Origin: Roseibium album
GTDB lineage: Bacteria; Pseudomonadota; Alphaproteobacteria; Rhizobiales; Stappiaceae
Assembly: GCF_001404515.1 (NCBI RefSeq)
Contig: NZ_CXWE01000002.1
Coordinates: forward strand, 1-64,000
DNA length: 64,000 nt
Direction of reading: 5' to 3'
Within the stretch, counting starts at the first letter, position 1; each line of letters begins with the position of its first letter. Positions 42,077 to 50,482 of the stretch are shown in pieces. The notes below the pieces were generated by a model. It was not told where the DNA came from. It worked only from the letters and a program-made list of their open reading frames with translations, and searched no databases. The position numbers were made by a program, and so were the translations under genes.

Positions 42077-42933
42077 CAACCCTTCACCGCACCGAGGGAA
42101 AGCCCTTCGACAAGATATCGCTGTGCCCACAGGGCGAGCGCCAGTGTCGGCGCGATCGACAGCACGATTGCGGCCGCGATCTGCCCGTATTGAATGCCGG
42201 ACGCAGTCACGAAGGCAAGCGCCCCGACTGTGACCGGCTGCTTGTCTGCGGAGGCAAGCACCAGCGCGAAGATGAAATTGTTCCAGGCGAAGATGAATGC
42301 CAGCAGGCCGGCTGCGGCAATACCCGGACCGGCAAGCGGCAAGGCAATCTTGCGGAAAGTGGAAAACCAGCTATGGCCCGCGATCCTGTAGGCGTATTCG
42401 ATATCCGGTGAGATATCTTCAAAATAGCCGCGCACGATCCACAGGATTAGCGGCAGGCAGATCAGCTGGTAGACCCAGACGAGCCCGAGATACGTATCGG
42501 CAAGACCTATTTCCTGGAAGTAGAGCGTCAAAGGAAGCAGGACCAGAAGTGGTGGGGCAAAGCGGAAAGACAGCAGCGTGAAGGCGATATCTTCCGAGCC
42601 CCTGAACTTGTGCCGCGCAAAGGCATAGGCCGCAGGCACACCAAGGACCAGGGCAACGGCGACCGAACACACCGACAGGATAATCGAATTCATCAGGTTG
42701 TTCACAAAATCGATGCCCATGCTGGCAACGTTTGAATCGAGCCGCCCGGCAATGATCGCCATGTAGTTGTCCAGCGTCGGCGTAAAGGACATCGAAGGCG
42801 GCGACCGCAGGATCGTTTCGTTCGTCTGAAAGCTCATGAGCACGATCCAGAAAATCGGAAACATGAAAAAGACGATGATGATGGAGAGCGCGACTCGTCG
42901 GAACCAGCGTTCCAGGAAAGAAGTATGATCCAT
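42076..42933 (-). CDS. CUT1 ABC transporter permease (MalG-like)
   Basis: A 285-residue permease with six hydrophobic segments and an EAA-like loop DISPDIEYAYRIAGHSW. The start at 42933 follows the partner permease stop by one base (TAAGATG) and has GGGGG upstream; the longer frame starting at 42960 would overlap that gene. Confidence 0.92.
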   Translation of the reverse strand: MDHTSFLERWFRRVALSIIIVFFMFPIFWIVLMSFQTNETILRSPPSMSFTPTLDNYMAIIAGRLDSNVASMGIDFVNNLMNSIILSVCSVAVALVLGVPAAYAFARHKFRGSEDIAFTLLSFRFAPPLLVLLPLTLYFQEIGLADTYLGLVWVYQLICLPLILWIVRGYFEDISPDIEYAYRIAGHSWFSTFRKIALPLAGPGIAAAGLLAFIFAWNNFIFALVLASADKQPVTVGALAFVTASGIQYGQIAAAIVLSIAPTLALALWAQRYLVEGLSLGAVKG

Positions 42934-42934
42934 C

Positions 42935-43849
42935 TTACGCGCCCCCTTTTGCGCGTTCACGCAGCCGAAGCCAGTTTTTGACGAATATGTTGGACAAGAA
43001 ATATGTGATTGCCCACAGGATCAGCAGCAAAGCCGCAGATCGTCCGACATTGGTCGACTGGAAGAAATTCAGATACGCTTCCACCTGGAACACCATCAGC
43101 GTGTCCCCCGGTCCGCCCTGGGTCATCGCATAAATGATATCGAATTGCTGGATTGAATCGAGCAGCCGGAACAGAGCTGCCGTGAGGATATAAGGCATCA
43201 GCATCGGCAACGTGATCCGCCAGAACTGTTCCAGTTGCGGCACACCATCAAGGGCAGCGGCCTCGAAGGGTTGGGTTGGCAGTGATCGCAAACCGGCGAG
43301 CAGAAGGATCATCATGAAAGGCGTATAGACCCAGATATCGACGAGGATCACGGTAAACAGCGCCGTTCCCGGCGAAGATCCCCAGCGAAAATCATCGAAC
43401 CCGATCACCTGCATGAAGTAACTCAGGATCCCGAAATTCGGATTGGTCATCAATTTGAACATCAGTGCCGCGAGGGCCGGTGCCGTCATGAGCGGCAAAA
43501 GCAGCATGATGGAAACGAAATTGTTGACGGTACTCCGCTTTTTCAGCAGGAGCGCGATCGCCAGACCGAGCAACAATTCGAGGACCACCGTGGAGCCGGC
43601 ATAAACCAGCGATACCTTCAGAGTGTTCCAGAAATCGGAATCGGTGAGAAACTTGACGTAGTTCTCACCCCAGTTCATCCCCCGGTTCCAGGGCTGGGAC
43701 ATCCTGTAGCGCTGCAGCGAGTAGAAAATCGCCGTAACGAACGGAATGAGTATCCCTATGCACACAAGAAGCGCTGGAAGACTCAGGACATAGGGAAGCA
43801 CCTTTGGCGAGATCAGTTGACGTCGCCGGGTCGTCAAGGTGTCGGTCAT
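42935..43849 (-). CDS. CUT1 ABC transporter permease (MalF/UgpA-like)
   Basis: A 304-residue permease. The EAA loop is QPFEAAALDGVPQLEQFWRI at about residues 195-214. Six membrane segments are apparent. It follows the binding-protein gene across an 86-bp gap with a strong stem-loop. Confidence 0.92.
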   Translation of the reverse strand: MTDTLTTRRRQLISPKVLPYVLSLPALLVCIGILIPFVTAIFYSLQRYRMSQPWNRGMNWGENYVKFLTDSDFWNTLKVSLVYAGSTVVLELLLGLAIALLLKKRSTVNNFVSIMLLLPLMTAPALAALMFKLMTNPNFGILSYFMQVIGFDDFRWGSSPGTALFTVILVDIWVYTPFMMILLLAGLRSLPTQPFEAAALDGVPQLEQFWRITLPMLMPYILTAALFRLLDSIQQFDIIYAMTQGGPGDTLMVFQVEAYLNFFQSTNVGRSAALLLILWAITYFLSNIFVKNWLRLRERAKGGA

Positions 43850-43891
43850 GGAAACACCAGGCTTGGAGTGTCTTTGTTGATTGGCTCAAGA

Positions 43892-43924
43892 CGGCATGCG
43901 CGGTGTTGGGTACCGCGCATGCCG
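43892..43924 (-). other. Perfect 12-bp intercistronic stem-loop after the region C binding-protein gene
   Basis: CGGCATGCGCGG pairs perfectly with CCGCGCATGCCG around a 9-nt loop, beginning 12 bp after the binding-protein stop. No T run follows, so transcript stabilisation or partial attenuation is more likely than full termination. Confidence 0.75.
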
Positions 43925-43935
43925 CAGGCTGCGAC

Positions 43936-45375
43936 CTATCTCAATCCCGCTTCACTGAGCTGGGAATTCATGCTCTGTGCGAGTTGATCAAGGCCTTCAT
44001 CGACCGGAACCTCGTTGGCAACCATCCGCTGCAAGGTGGCCGCCCACTCTGTGGTCAGATCGAAGAACAATGGCTGTGCGGTGAATTTGATCGACGCTCC
44101 GGGTGCTGAAACGTCATGCATTTCCACGTAACCCGGATAGTTCTTGTTCAACCGCTCACGGAAGACGTCGCTGTCCCATACCGACTTGCGGACAGGGTTC
44201 ACGAAGTCCATTTCCGTCGCACCGAACAATCCGTGCTCCGGCCCCGAGGCCCACTGCATGAAGTACCAGGTTGCATCAAGGTCCTTGGAGAACTTTGACA
44301 TGGCCAGGGACCAGATCCAGATATTGGGGGTCGGTGCCGATGCTGCCGGGTTCGCCGCGAATGGGGCAAATTGCAACTGGCCTGCCATCGCGTTCTCGCC
44401 GCCATTCATGAAATAGCCCAGGATGTCGGCATCGAAGATCATCGCGGACTTGCCGGCACCCAGATCCGTTCCGACCTGGTACCAGGTATGGGTCGACCAG
44501 TCGCTCGCACCGCTTTCCTGGATCATCTTGACCCATTTGGAGTGGAATTCCTTGGACCCGGCCGTGTTCATCGCCGCGCTCAGCTTGCCGCCGTCATTCG
44601 ACAGGTCGTGCTCGCCGAAATTCGCGTAGGCCGAAAGGAAACCCGGGTGAATCGTCGCCCAGGAGCGTGACCCGCGAACGCCGACGCCATAAACACCGTC
44701 ATTGGCTGCCTGAACCGCAGCGGCAGCTTCCAGCATCTCGTCCAGGTTGGTCGGCACCTTGACGCCGGCCTTTTCGAACATCGCCGCATTGAAGGTGATG
44801 TTGTTCTGCTCGTAACCCCAGGGGATACACCATTGCTTGGCATCGGGCGAACCGAGTTCACCGCCCGGAACACCATTCCAGGCACAGGACTTGCGCACGC
44901 CTTCCAGCATGTCGTCCCAATTGTAGTTCGGATTGGTTTTCGAAGGGTCGTTGAGCCATTCATTGTGGTCGACAATCCAGCCCGCCGGACCGTAGGTCCA
45001 GGTCATGTAAGCGCCGGTCATGAACGCATCATACTCGCTCGAGCGAGACGACAGCGCAGCCGTCACCTTGTCGAAATAGACGTCTTCGGGAAAGATGTCG
45101 TAGGAAACATCCATTCCGGTCATGTCTTTGAAGTTCGGCAGGTTCGCTATCATGGCATCCGTATAGGGATGCTTGTTCAGCAGCAGTTTTACGCTCTTGC
45201 CTTTATGTTTCTGCCAATCGAAATCGGCGGCATGCGCATTGTTCGCCATCATGTTGTAGAGCGTTCCCGCAGATGCTGCGGTCATGCCAAGTCCGCCTAG
45301 ACGTCGAATAAGCGCTCTGCGATCCATCTCCCCGCGCAGGAACGCCCCTATGGCATCTTTTTCCTTTTCGTACAT
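43936..45375 (-). CDS. CUT1 ABC transporter substrate-binding protein
   Basis: A 479-residue extracellular binding protein family 1. A twin-arginine-like leader DRRALIRRLGGLGM lies at residues 18-31 with cleavage probable after NNAHA (about 50). The mature part has WTYGPAGWIVDHNEW and WGYEQNNITFN segments typical of this family. Polyol or sugar ligand, unknown. It is preceded by the SorC regulator gene (36 bp) and so lies second in the operon. Confidence 0.9.
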   Translation of the reverse strand: MYEKEKDAIGAFLRGEMDRRALIRRLGGLGMTAASAGTLYNMMANNAHAADFDWQKHKGKSVKLLLNKHPYTDAMIANLPNFKDMTGMDVSYDIFPEDVYFDKVTAALSSRSSEYDAFMTGAYMTWTYGPAGWIVDHNEWLNDPSKTNPNYNWDDMLEGVRKSCAWNGVPGGELGSPDAKQWCIPWGYEQNNITFNAAMFEKAGVKVPTNLDEMLEAAAAVQAANDGVYGVGVRGSRSWATIHPGFLSAYANFGEHDLSNDGGKLSAAMNTAGSKEFHSKWVKMIQESGASDWSTHTWYQVGTDLGAGKSAMIFDADILGYFMNGGENAMAGQLQFAPFAANPAASAPTPNIWIWSLAMSKFSKDLDATWYFMQWASGPEHGLFGATEMDFVNPVRKSVWDSDVFRERLNKNYPGYVEMHDVSAPGASIKFTAQPLFFDLTTEWAATLQRMVANEVPVDEGLDQLAQSMNSQLSEAGLR

Positions 45376-45411
45376 CTGTATTTCCTCCCTAGTGAATCCT
45401 GGCTCGTCGCG

Positions 45412-46371
45412 TCATTCGTGGTCTTCTACAAGCGCTTTTGCAGTTACCTCGTCTGTCAGTAGACCGGTCAGATGACCGTTCTTCAGTGCAGCAGTAATCG
45501 CCTTGACCTTGTTTGCTCCTCCAGCAATCGCGGTCACTTCGCGTCCTTTCAGGCTTTTGATCGGCGGCGCCATGACCCGTTGGTCAAATTCCGTCTCGAT
45601 CTGTTGCCCGTCGATGTCGAAGAACTGGCCAAGCAATTCCGCGACAGCTCCGCCTTCACGGAGTTCTCTCGTCTTGTTCGGATCGTCTATCGCCGTGTCG
45701 ATGATGCTGCCTGAATCCGGATCGAGACTTCCGACACCGAGCACAACCAGCGACGCCTCGTCGATCAGCGCCATCGTGTCGGCAATGCCGAACTGCTTCA
45801 TCATCACCGCCTTGTCTTCCGCGGTATTTGCATAGAGCGGGGCAGGCAGAAGATGCGCCTCCGCGCCCGTCTTCTGGGCCAGCCGATAGATCACGTCATA
45901 GGGATTGGCGGCAAAGGAACGGGTCAGTCCACCAAGCACGGAAACGAACTGCTTGCCGACGACAGGGTCCCGCCCCATGGCATTGACCGAACCGGTAAGC
46001 GTCCGGCCATTGCCAAGACCGATCGTCTTGTGGCGTTTGCCGCTTGAAACCTCCATGAGATACTGCGCGCCCACGGTTGCAAGCGATCGAAGAGGCATCG
46101 GTCCGCTTTCGGGAATCTCCATTGCGACCCGGCAGAACTTCAGACCGAACCGCTCCATGAGCCGCCGTTCCAGCATGACGCACTCGGTCGCTTCAACATC
46201 GACGAAAATCTGGACCAGACCGTCCGCCTGCGCACGTGCGATCAGCCGGTGTGCCCGGGTATTGGTGACGTTGAGATGACGGGCCACTTCGCCTTGCGTG
46301 AGCCCGCCGACAAAATGCAGCCAGGCGGCACGAGCAGCCACATCAGGATTGTTTTTTGCCTCTACCGCCAT
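45412..46371 (-). CDS. SorC-family regulator, EryD-like
   Basis: A 319-residue regulator. The N-terminal HTH reads AARAAWLHFVGGLTQGEVAR (about 11-30), which recalls EryD of the erythritol operon. The C-terminal sugar-phosphate domain has GLGNGRTLTGSVNAMG and VVLGVGSLD loops. It is the first gene of the region C operon, with two tandem palindromic boxes 14-45 bp upstream, so autoregulation and control of all downstream genes are likely. Confidence 0.9.
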   Translation of the reverse strand: MAVEAKNNPDVAARAAWLHFVGGLTQGEVARHLNVTNTRAHRLIARAQADGLVQIFVDVEATECVMLERRLMERFGLKFCRVAMEIPESGPMPLRSLATVGAQYLMEVSSGKRHKTIGLGNGRTLTGSVNAMGRDPVVGKQFVSVLGGLTRSFAANPYDVIYRLAQKTGAEAHLLPAPLYANTAEDKAVMMKQFGIADTMALIDEASLVVLGVGSLDPDSGSIIDTAIDDPNKTRELREGGAVAELLGQFFDIDGQQIETEFDQRVMAPPIKSLKGREVTAIAGGANKVKAITAALKNGHLTGLLTDEVTAKALVEDHE

Positions 46372-47009
46372 TCACATCGCTCAATTGCAAAATATTGCAC
46401 TGATGCAAAATATTGCACTTTGAGGTCACGAGGTCAAGTTGCCGGTCGTTCCGGCAACTCAATTCAAATCAACGGCGCCGGAACACCAGTTCGGAATTTT
46501 GCGCGGATATCGAGTTTTATTGACGCGTTGCACGACACCATCAGAGGCCAGACGAGCTAGTGCACATCAAGGAAACCGGACAATCGGCAAGTCGGGAATA
46601 ACTGCTCCCCTGGGAAGGATCCCCTCAGCGGACAATATTGCCACTTGCAAAAGGTTCGCTTCAGATTAGCCGGCGCAGGTCGGCTTCGTTGGAACATTCA
46701 ATGCCGCCTGGAGAACAAACTGCTTTTTTGAGCAATTGTCACAGCTATCGCCGCGTTCGCCAGTTCATCGGAAACTGGAAGTTGGCGACATACTGAGCCG
46801 GCAAACTGGAACTCCGGCCGGCCCGCGCCAGCCGGATTTTCGACCGGTCACAATGGAGCAATGCCGGATGCCGCCAACCGGTTTCCCCTCCTGGTGCAGA
46901 ATGCCGTGAGGTTCGGTTGGCTAGCGATGGTGGGCATCTACGCTCGTGCACATTCAAATTGGTATCAGGTCGCCGCGTAAACTTGGTCAGGTTGACTGTC
47001 GAGCAGTTC
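46372..47009. other. 638-bp non-coding gap between regions C and D
   Basis: Beyond the tandem boxes at 46386-46417 I see no gene with family resemblance or ribosome site. A short inverted repeat CCAGTT/AACTGG lies around 46770. The gap separates the 3' end of the region D operon (47010) from the region C promoter. I found no clear terminator for region D. Confidence 0.6.
46386..46417. promoter_or_regulatory. Tandem TGCAA-AATA-TTGCA operator boxes upstream of the EryD-like gene
   Basis: Two identical 14-bp inverted repeats, at 46386-46399 and 46404-46417, start 18 bp apart and lie just upstream of the SorC gene ATG (46371). I saw no other copies at promoters in the window. They are the likely sites for autoregulation of the region C operon. 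Confidence 0.8.
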
Positions 47010-47366
47010 TCATCGTGAAAGCCACGTCGAATAAGAGTTCGGCGAGAGTATCACCGGCATGTGATACCTGGCATTGTTGTCGGGCATTCGAAAACGCAGG
47101 ACGACTTCGCCAATGATCTGATTGTTGTCTGCTTCCGGGTGTATTTCAGCCCAATAACGTCCAGACCCAAGAACCAGTTCGTAGTCGGCCGATGGATCGA
47201 TCTCGCTTGCGTCTATCGTTTCGACCAAACGACCACCCGGATCCGTTTCGCTCGCGAAGACGCATCTTCTGGACCCGTCTTGGCCTATCTCGTGGAGCAC
47301 AATGCCGACACTGCCCGCATGTGTTCCATCAACCCCGTTCAGGACATGAGAAGAGACAACGGCCAT
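47010..47366 (-). CDS. Transthyretin/5-hydroxyisourate hydrolase-like protein (copy 1)
   Basis: A 118-residue TTR-fold protein. HIUase active-site positions are seen: His in SHVLN (residue 7), Arg in PGGRL (about 51), His in YHMPVILSP (about 103). The family-defining C-terminal YRGS is replaced by a WLSR end. So the fold and hydrolase residues are kept but the terminal tetrapeptide that helps define urate-pathway enzymes is lost. The start at 47366 makes a TGATG junction with the ThDP enzyme; the longer frame is its shadow. No urate genes are near, so a different hydrolytic or ring-opening substrate is likely (inference). Confidence 0.82.
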   Translation of the reverse strand: MAVVSSHVLNGVDGTHAGSVGIVLHEIGQDGSRRCVFASETDPGGRLVETIDASEIDPSADYELVLGSGRYWAEIHPEADNNQIIGEVVLRFRMPDNNARYHMPVILSPNSYSTWLSR

Positions 47367-49096
47367 CACTCGATCGAGGCCTTGTCGCGCTTGTCGGATG
47401 TCGCGGCAACAATCGGACTGATAACCCCTCTGCATTTGACATTGACGCATGCCGTCTTGCCGCTTGCGATTGCCCGCTGAAGTGCCGGGCCGAACTGCTC
47501 CCTGCGCTCTACAAGTTCGCCGTATCCTCCAAGACCTTCGAACATCGAGTGAAAGGGTATGTCCCTGAAGTCGGTCGCAAAGTGCTGCTGGTTCTTGAAC
47601 AGTCGTTCCTGTTGCTGGCTGATGCAATCCAGGCCGCCATTGTTGTCAACGACAACCACGATCGGAATATTTTCCTGAAAACAGGTCTCGATCGACAGTC
47701 CGCCCGACAAGAACGCCCCGTCACCGGTCACGAGCACCACGGTCTTGTCGGGATGCGTGTTTTTTGCGGCGAGTGCAAATGGAACCCCCACACCCAGCAG
47801 GCTGTAGTTGCCCGGGTGAAGTATTCCGCCAAGTGTGCGTCCTCTTGCGGCAGCAATATTCGTGGCGATTTCATTCCAGAAGTGGGTATTGCCGCCGTCA
47901 AAGACCAGCCAGTCGCCATCGGTCATGCCGGCCTGGACATCAAGTGCAAGCTGGAGAGGGTGCATCTGGCGGCCCTGCGCGGTGTCTTCAGCGGTTTCTG
48001 CGGCAATATGATCCGACCATTCCGACACCCAGTCGGAACGCCGCCTGCGTTGGAGTTCCAGCCAGTCGGTCCAGGTTTCAGATACACCCGCCAGGGCCTC
48101 CAGAAACGCTCCGGGATCGGACAGAAGCTGAATGTCGGCTCCGATATTGTATTCGAGCTCTTCATGGCTGCCGTTCACACAGATCAACTTCGTTTCCGGC
48201 GGTATGAACGGCGGATTGCCGAAATTCATCTGGTTGTCCAGTCGGCATCCCACCATCAGGACCAGATCGGCTTCATGAATGGCTGGTCTGGAGGGATGGT
48301 ACTGGTGAAAGTCGGCGAGCCCCATATAGGCGTCACAATCCTCTCCCAGCATCTTGGTGTGATAGGGCACATTGAAAACGGGCATCTTCAGTCTGGTGCC
48401 GGCAACGCCGAGTTTTGCTTCGCTTCCGCTCCACCAGACCCCGTGCCCGCCAATCATCACCGGCCGTTCCGACGCCTTCACAAGATCCAGCACTTCCGCC
48501 AGTCGGCTGGGGTCCGGCCACGCGCGGGGGAGTGGTCTATCTGACCGGTCAAACGGACGTTCGGCCCGGCCAGCATCTTCTTCGAATGAAGAAAACATGA
48601 TGTCCACGGGCAGCGCCAGGTGAACCGGACCGGGATATCCCGTCGTGGCCGCGGTCCAGGCACGATCGACAAATTCGCTGATGCGTGTGCCATCGACTAT
48701 TTGCGCGGAGTATTTGCACAGCGGTGCGGCAATCGCGACGTCGTCGATCTCCTTGAAACCACCTGCCCCCTGCCGTTTGAGCGTCGACGAACCGGTGACG
48801 AAAATGACCGGGCTGCGTTCCCCCCAGGCCTCCAGCATGGCAGGCACCGCATTGGCAAAGCCTTCCGGCCCGACCAGGCAGACGGCGGGTTTGCGAGTGA
48901 TCCTTGCATGACCATCCGCCAGATGTCCTGATACCTGCTCGTGCGGGCAGTTGATCACGGGCATCTGACACTCCATGAACCCTTCCAGGGCCGGGTTACA
49001 GAACCCGCCGGCAAGAGTGAAGACATGGTCCACACCCTTTTCCTTGAATGCACGGGCAAGCAATGCTCCGCCGCGAATTTTCGCAACAGCGTTCAT
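47366..49096 (-). CDS. ThDP-dependent enzyme, acetolactate-synthase/2-oxoacid-decarboxylase superfamily (copy 1)
   Basis: A 576-residue three-domain ThDP enzyme. The catalytic Glu53 is in NCPHEQVSGHLADG. The central domain has MIGGHGVWWSG. The ThDP/Mg motif runs GDGAFLSGG to VDNNGG in the C-terminal third. Reactions in this superfamily include decarboxylation of 2-oxo acids, acyloin formation and ring hydrolysis (IolD-like). Because Glu53 is present it is not a glyoxylate carboligase. It is about the same length as, and strikingly similar to, the copy at 54378-56108. It sits between an FMN hydroxyacid oxidase and the TTR-like gene. Confidence 0.88.
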   Translation of the reverse strand: MNAVAKIRGGALLARAFKEKGVDHVFTLAGGFCNPALEGFMECQMPVINCPHEQVSGHLADGHARITRKPAVCLVGPEGFANAVPAMLEAWGERSPVIFVTGSSTLKRQGAGGFKEIDDVAIAAPLCKYSAQIVDGTRISEFVDRAWTAATTGYPGPVHLALPVDIMFSSFEEDAGRAERPFDRSDRPLPRAWPDPSRLAEVLDLVKASERPVMIGGHGVWWSGSEAKLGVAGTRLKMPVFNVPYHTKMLGEDCDAYMGLADFHQYHPSRPAIHEADLVLMVGCRLDNQMNFGNPPFIPPETKLICVNGSHEELEYNIGADIQLLSDPGAFLEALAGVSETWTDWLELQRRRRSDWVSEWSDHIAAETAEDTAQGRQMHPLQLALDVQAGMTDGDWLVFDGGNTHFWNEIATNIAAARGRTLGGILHPGNYSLLGVGVPFALAAKNTHPDKTVVLVTGDGAFLSGGLSIETCFQENIPIVVVVDNNGGLDCISQQQERLFKNQQHFATDFRDIPFHSMFEGLGGYGELVERREQFGPALQRAIASGKTACVNVKCRGVISPIVAATSDKRDKASIE

Positions 49097-49115
49097 GATT
49101 GGGACGCCTCCTCGG

Positions 49116-50285
49116 CTAGCGCATCAGTTTCTTGTTAAAGTGGGTAGCGACAGGCGCGTCGCTCGTGTTTGTGTCGTCAGGGCAAACCAGGACTTCCGCA
49201 TCCACATCCGCGACGTCGCTCAGGCCTAGCTGTGCCAATGTCAGGCTCACTTCTTCGGCAAAAATACTCAAAAGCGTATTGAGACCGCGCGCTCCATCCG
49301 CCCCCAGCGCGTAGAGAACCGGCCGTCCGATCATGACAAAGTCGGCACCCCGCGCCAGCGCCTTGACGATGTCTTCTCCGTTTCGGATGCCGCTGTCGAA
49401 AATCAACGGATAGTCGGGTCCGACCGCTGTCCGGATTTGCGGAAGTATGTCGATTGCCGCGGGGACGCTGTCGAGCTGGCGTCCACCGTGATTGGAGACA
49501 TAAACCGCGTCGACACCGGCTTGTTGGATGCGGACGGCATCTGCAGGCGAGGTTACGCCCTTGACGACAAGGTTTCCTGGCCACTCTGCCCGCAGCCGCT
49601 CCAGAAATTTCCAGTCGGCGCTGGCTCGGCTCGCACTGCGATCGAATTGCGTGGTTCCGTTCGCGGTCTTGAAGTTTTTCGGTTCCGGAGCGCCGTTGAA
49701 CAGGGTTGCGAGGGACCAGTGGGGATGCAGAACAAAATCGAGCAACAGTTTTGGCGTCATGCGGAACGGCATGTGAAACCCGTTGCGAAGATCCCGCACT
49801 CTTCGCGAAACCTGCGGAACGTCGGCCGTCAGTATGACGGTCTCGTAACCTGCGCGGCCAGCCCGCTCGATCAGTGACAGGGACTGCTCCACCGACTGTC
49901 CGGCATAAAGCTGAAACCAGGCATTTTTGCCCGCCCACTGCCACATTTCCTCAATCGAACTCGAAGCGGCAGAGGAGAGACAGACCGGAACATTGTAGTG
50001 TTTGGCGGCCTGAGCCAGATGATGATCGGCATTCGGCCAGGACAAGTTGCACATGCCCATGGGCGCAATGCCAAACGGCAGATCGTATTTTTTGCCCAGG
50101 AATGGTTTCAGCAACGTCCGATGCGCAACGTCTTCCATGACTTTTGGCTGAAGCATGACATCTTCGAACTTGCGGATATTTTGCGCCGCGGCAAACTCCC
50201 GGCCGGCTGCTCCTTCGACAAAATCAAAGATCAGTCTCGGCTGTCGACGGCTTGCAAGCTGACGCGCGTCTTCCGTGGAGAAAAT
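49116..50285 (-). CDS. FMN-dependent alpha-hydroxyacid oxidase/dehydrogenase (LldD/GOX family), start codon unclear
   Basis: FMN TIM-barrel enzyme. Present are FQLY (the Tyr129 equivalent of glycolate oxidase), a TADVP Asp, and SNHGGRQLDS with catalytic His and Arg. The first ATG is at 50156, but the family N-terminus (RLIFDFVEGAAG and following) is encoded in frame upstream. The frame stays open to a TAG at 50363 with no ATG, GTG or TTG. ATT at 50285 is a possible rare start. A Phe replaces the substrate-binding Tyr24 of plant glycolate oxidase (by-eye alignment). It oxidises an L-2-hydroxyacid to a 2-oxoacid. 19 bp upstream of the ThDP gene. Confidence 0.75.
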   Translation of the reverse strand: MFSTEDARQLASRRQPRLIFDFVEGAAGREFAAAQNIRKFEDVMLQPKVMEDVAHRTLLKPFLGKKYDLPFGIAPMGMCNLSWPNADHHLAQAAKHYNVPVCLSSAASSSIEEMWQWAGKNAWFQLYAGQSVEQSLSLIERAGRAGYETVILTADVPQVSRRVRDLRNGFHMPFRMTPKLLLDFVLHPHWSLATLFNGAPEPKNFKTANGTTQFDRSASRASADWKFLERLRAEWPGNLVVKGVTSPADAVRIQQAGVDAVYVSNHGGRQLDSVPAAIDILPQIRTAVGPDYPLIFDSGIRNGEDIVKALARGADFVMIGRPVLYALGADGARGLNTLLSIFAEEVSLTLAQLGLSDVADVDAEVLVCPDDTNTSDAPVATHFNKKLMR

Positions 50286-50482
50286 GCGCTTGCTTTGTTC
50301 AGCTGTTTTGTCTGGTTCGGTCGCGATTTCAAGGCCCTCGCCACAATCAAGAGGTTGGGCCTATGTTAGTGCGGAAGAGAATTTTTGAACCAATCGAAAT
50401 AGATCTGCGACGTATTTGAATTTGCTATGAATTGGTCGATGTCTTTCAAAAATCCCAAGTGGATTCGTCTCTGCACCGCAAA

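Noticed and set aside
32531..46371. Naming region C the erythritol (ery) operon
   Set aside because: EryA-, EryB- and EryD-like features are present, but no EryC, TpiA2 or RpiB homologue is in the window and extra aldolase, kinase and 2-hydroxyacid dehydrogenase genes do not fit erythritol breakdown. Gene symbols were withheld.
46745..46957. Possible small gene or transposase remnant in the 638-bp gap
   Set aside because: The 70-residue translation is Arg/Ser rich with no motif, no ribosome site and no flanking repeats; I could not tie it to any insertion sequence.
47192..48544. 450-residue plus-strand open frame
   Set aside because: Complete antisense to the ThDP enzyme copy 1 and TTR-like gene, which have catalytic motifs; typical high-GC shadow frame.
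47366..49096. Calling the ThDP enzymes acetolactate synthase, glyoxylate carboligase or oxalyl-CoA decarboxylase
   Set aside because: Catalytic Glu rules out glyoxylate carboligase, no small regulatory subunit or valine pathway gene is near, and no CoA-binding context supports oxalyl-CoA decarboxylase. The superfamily-level call is all I can support.
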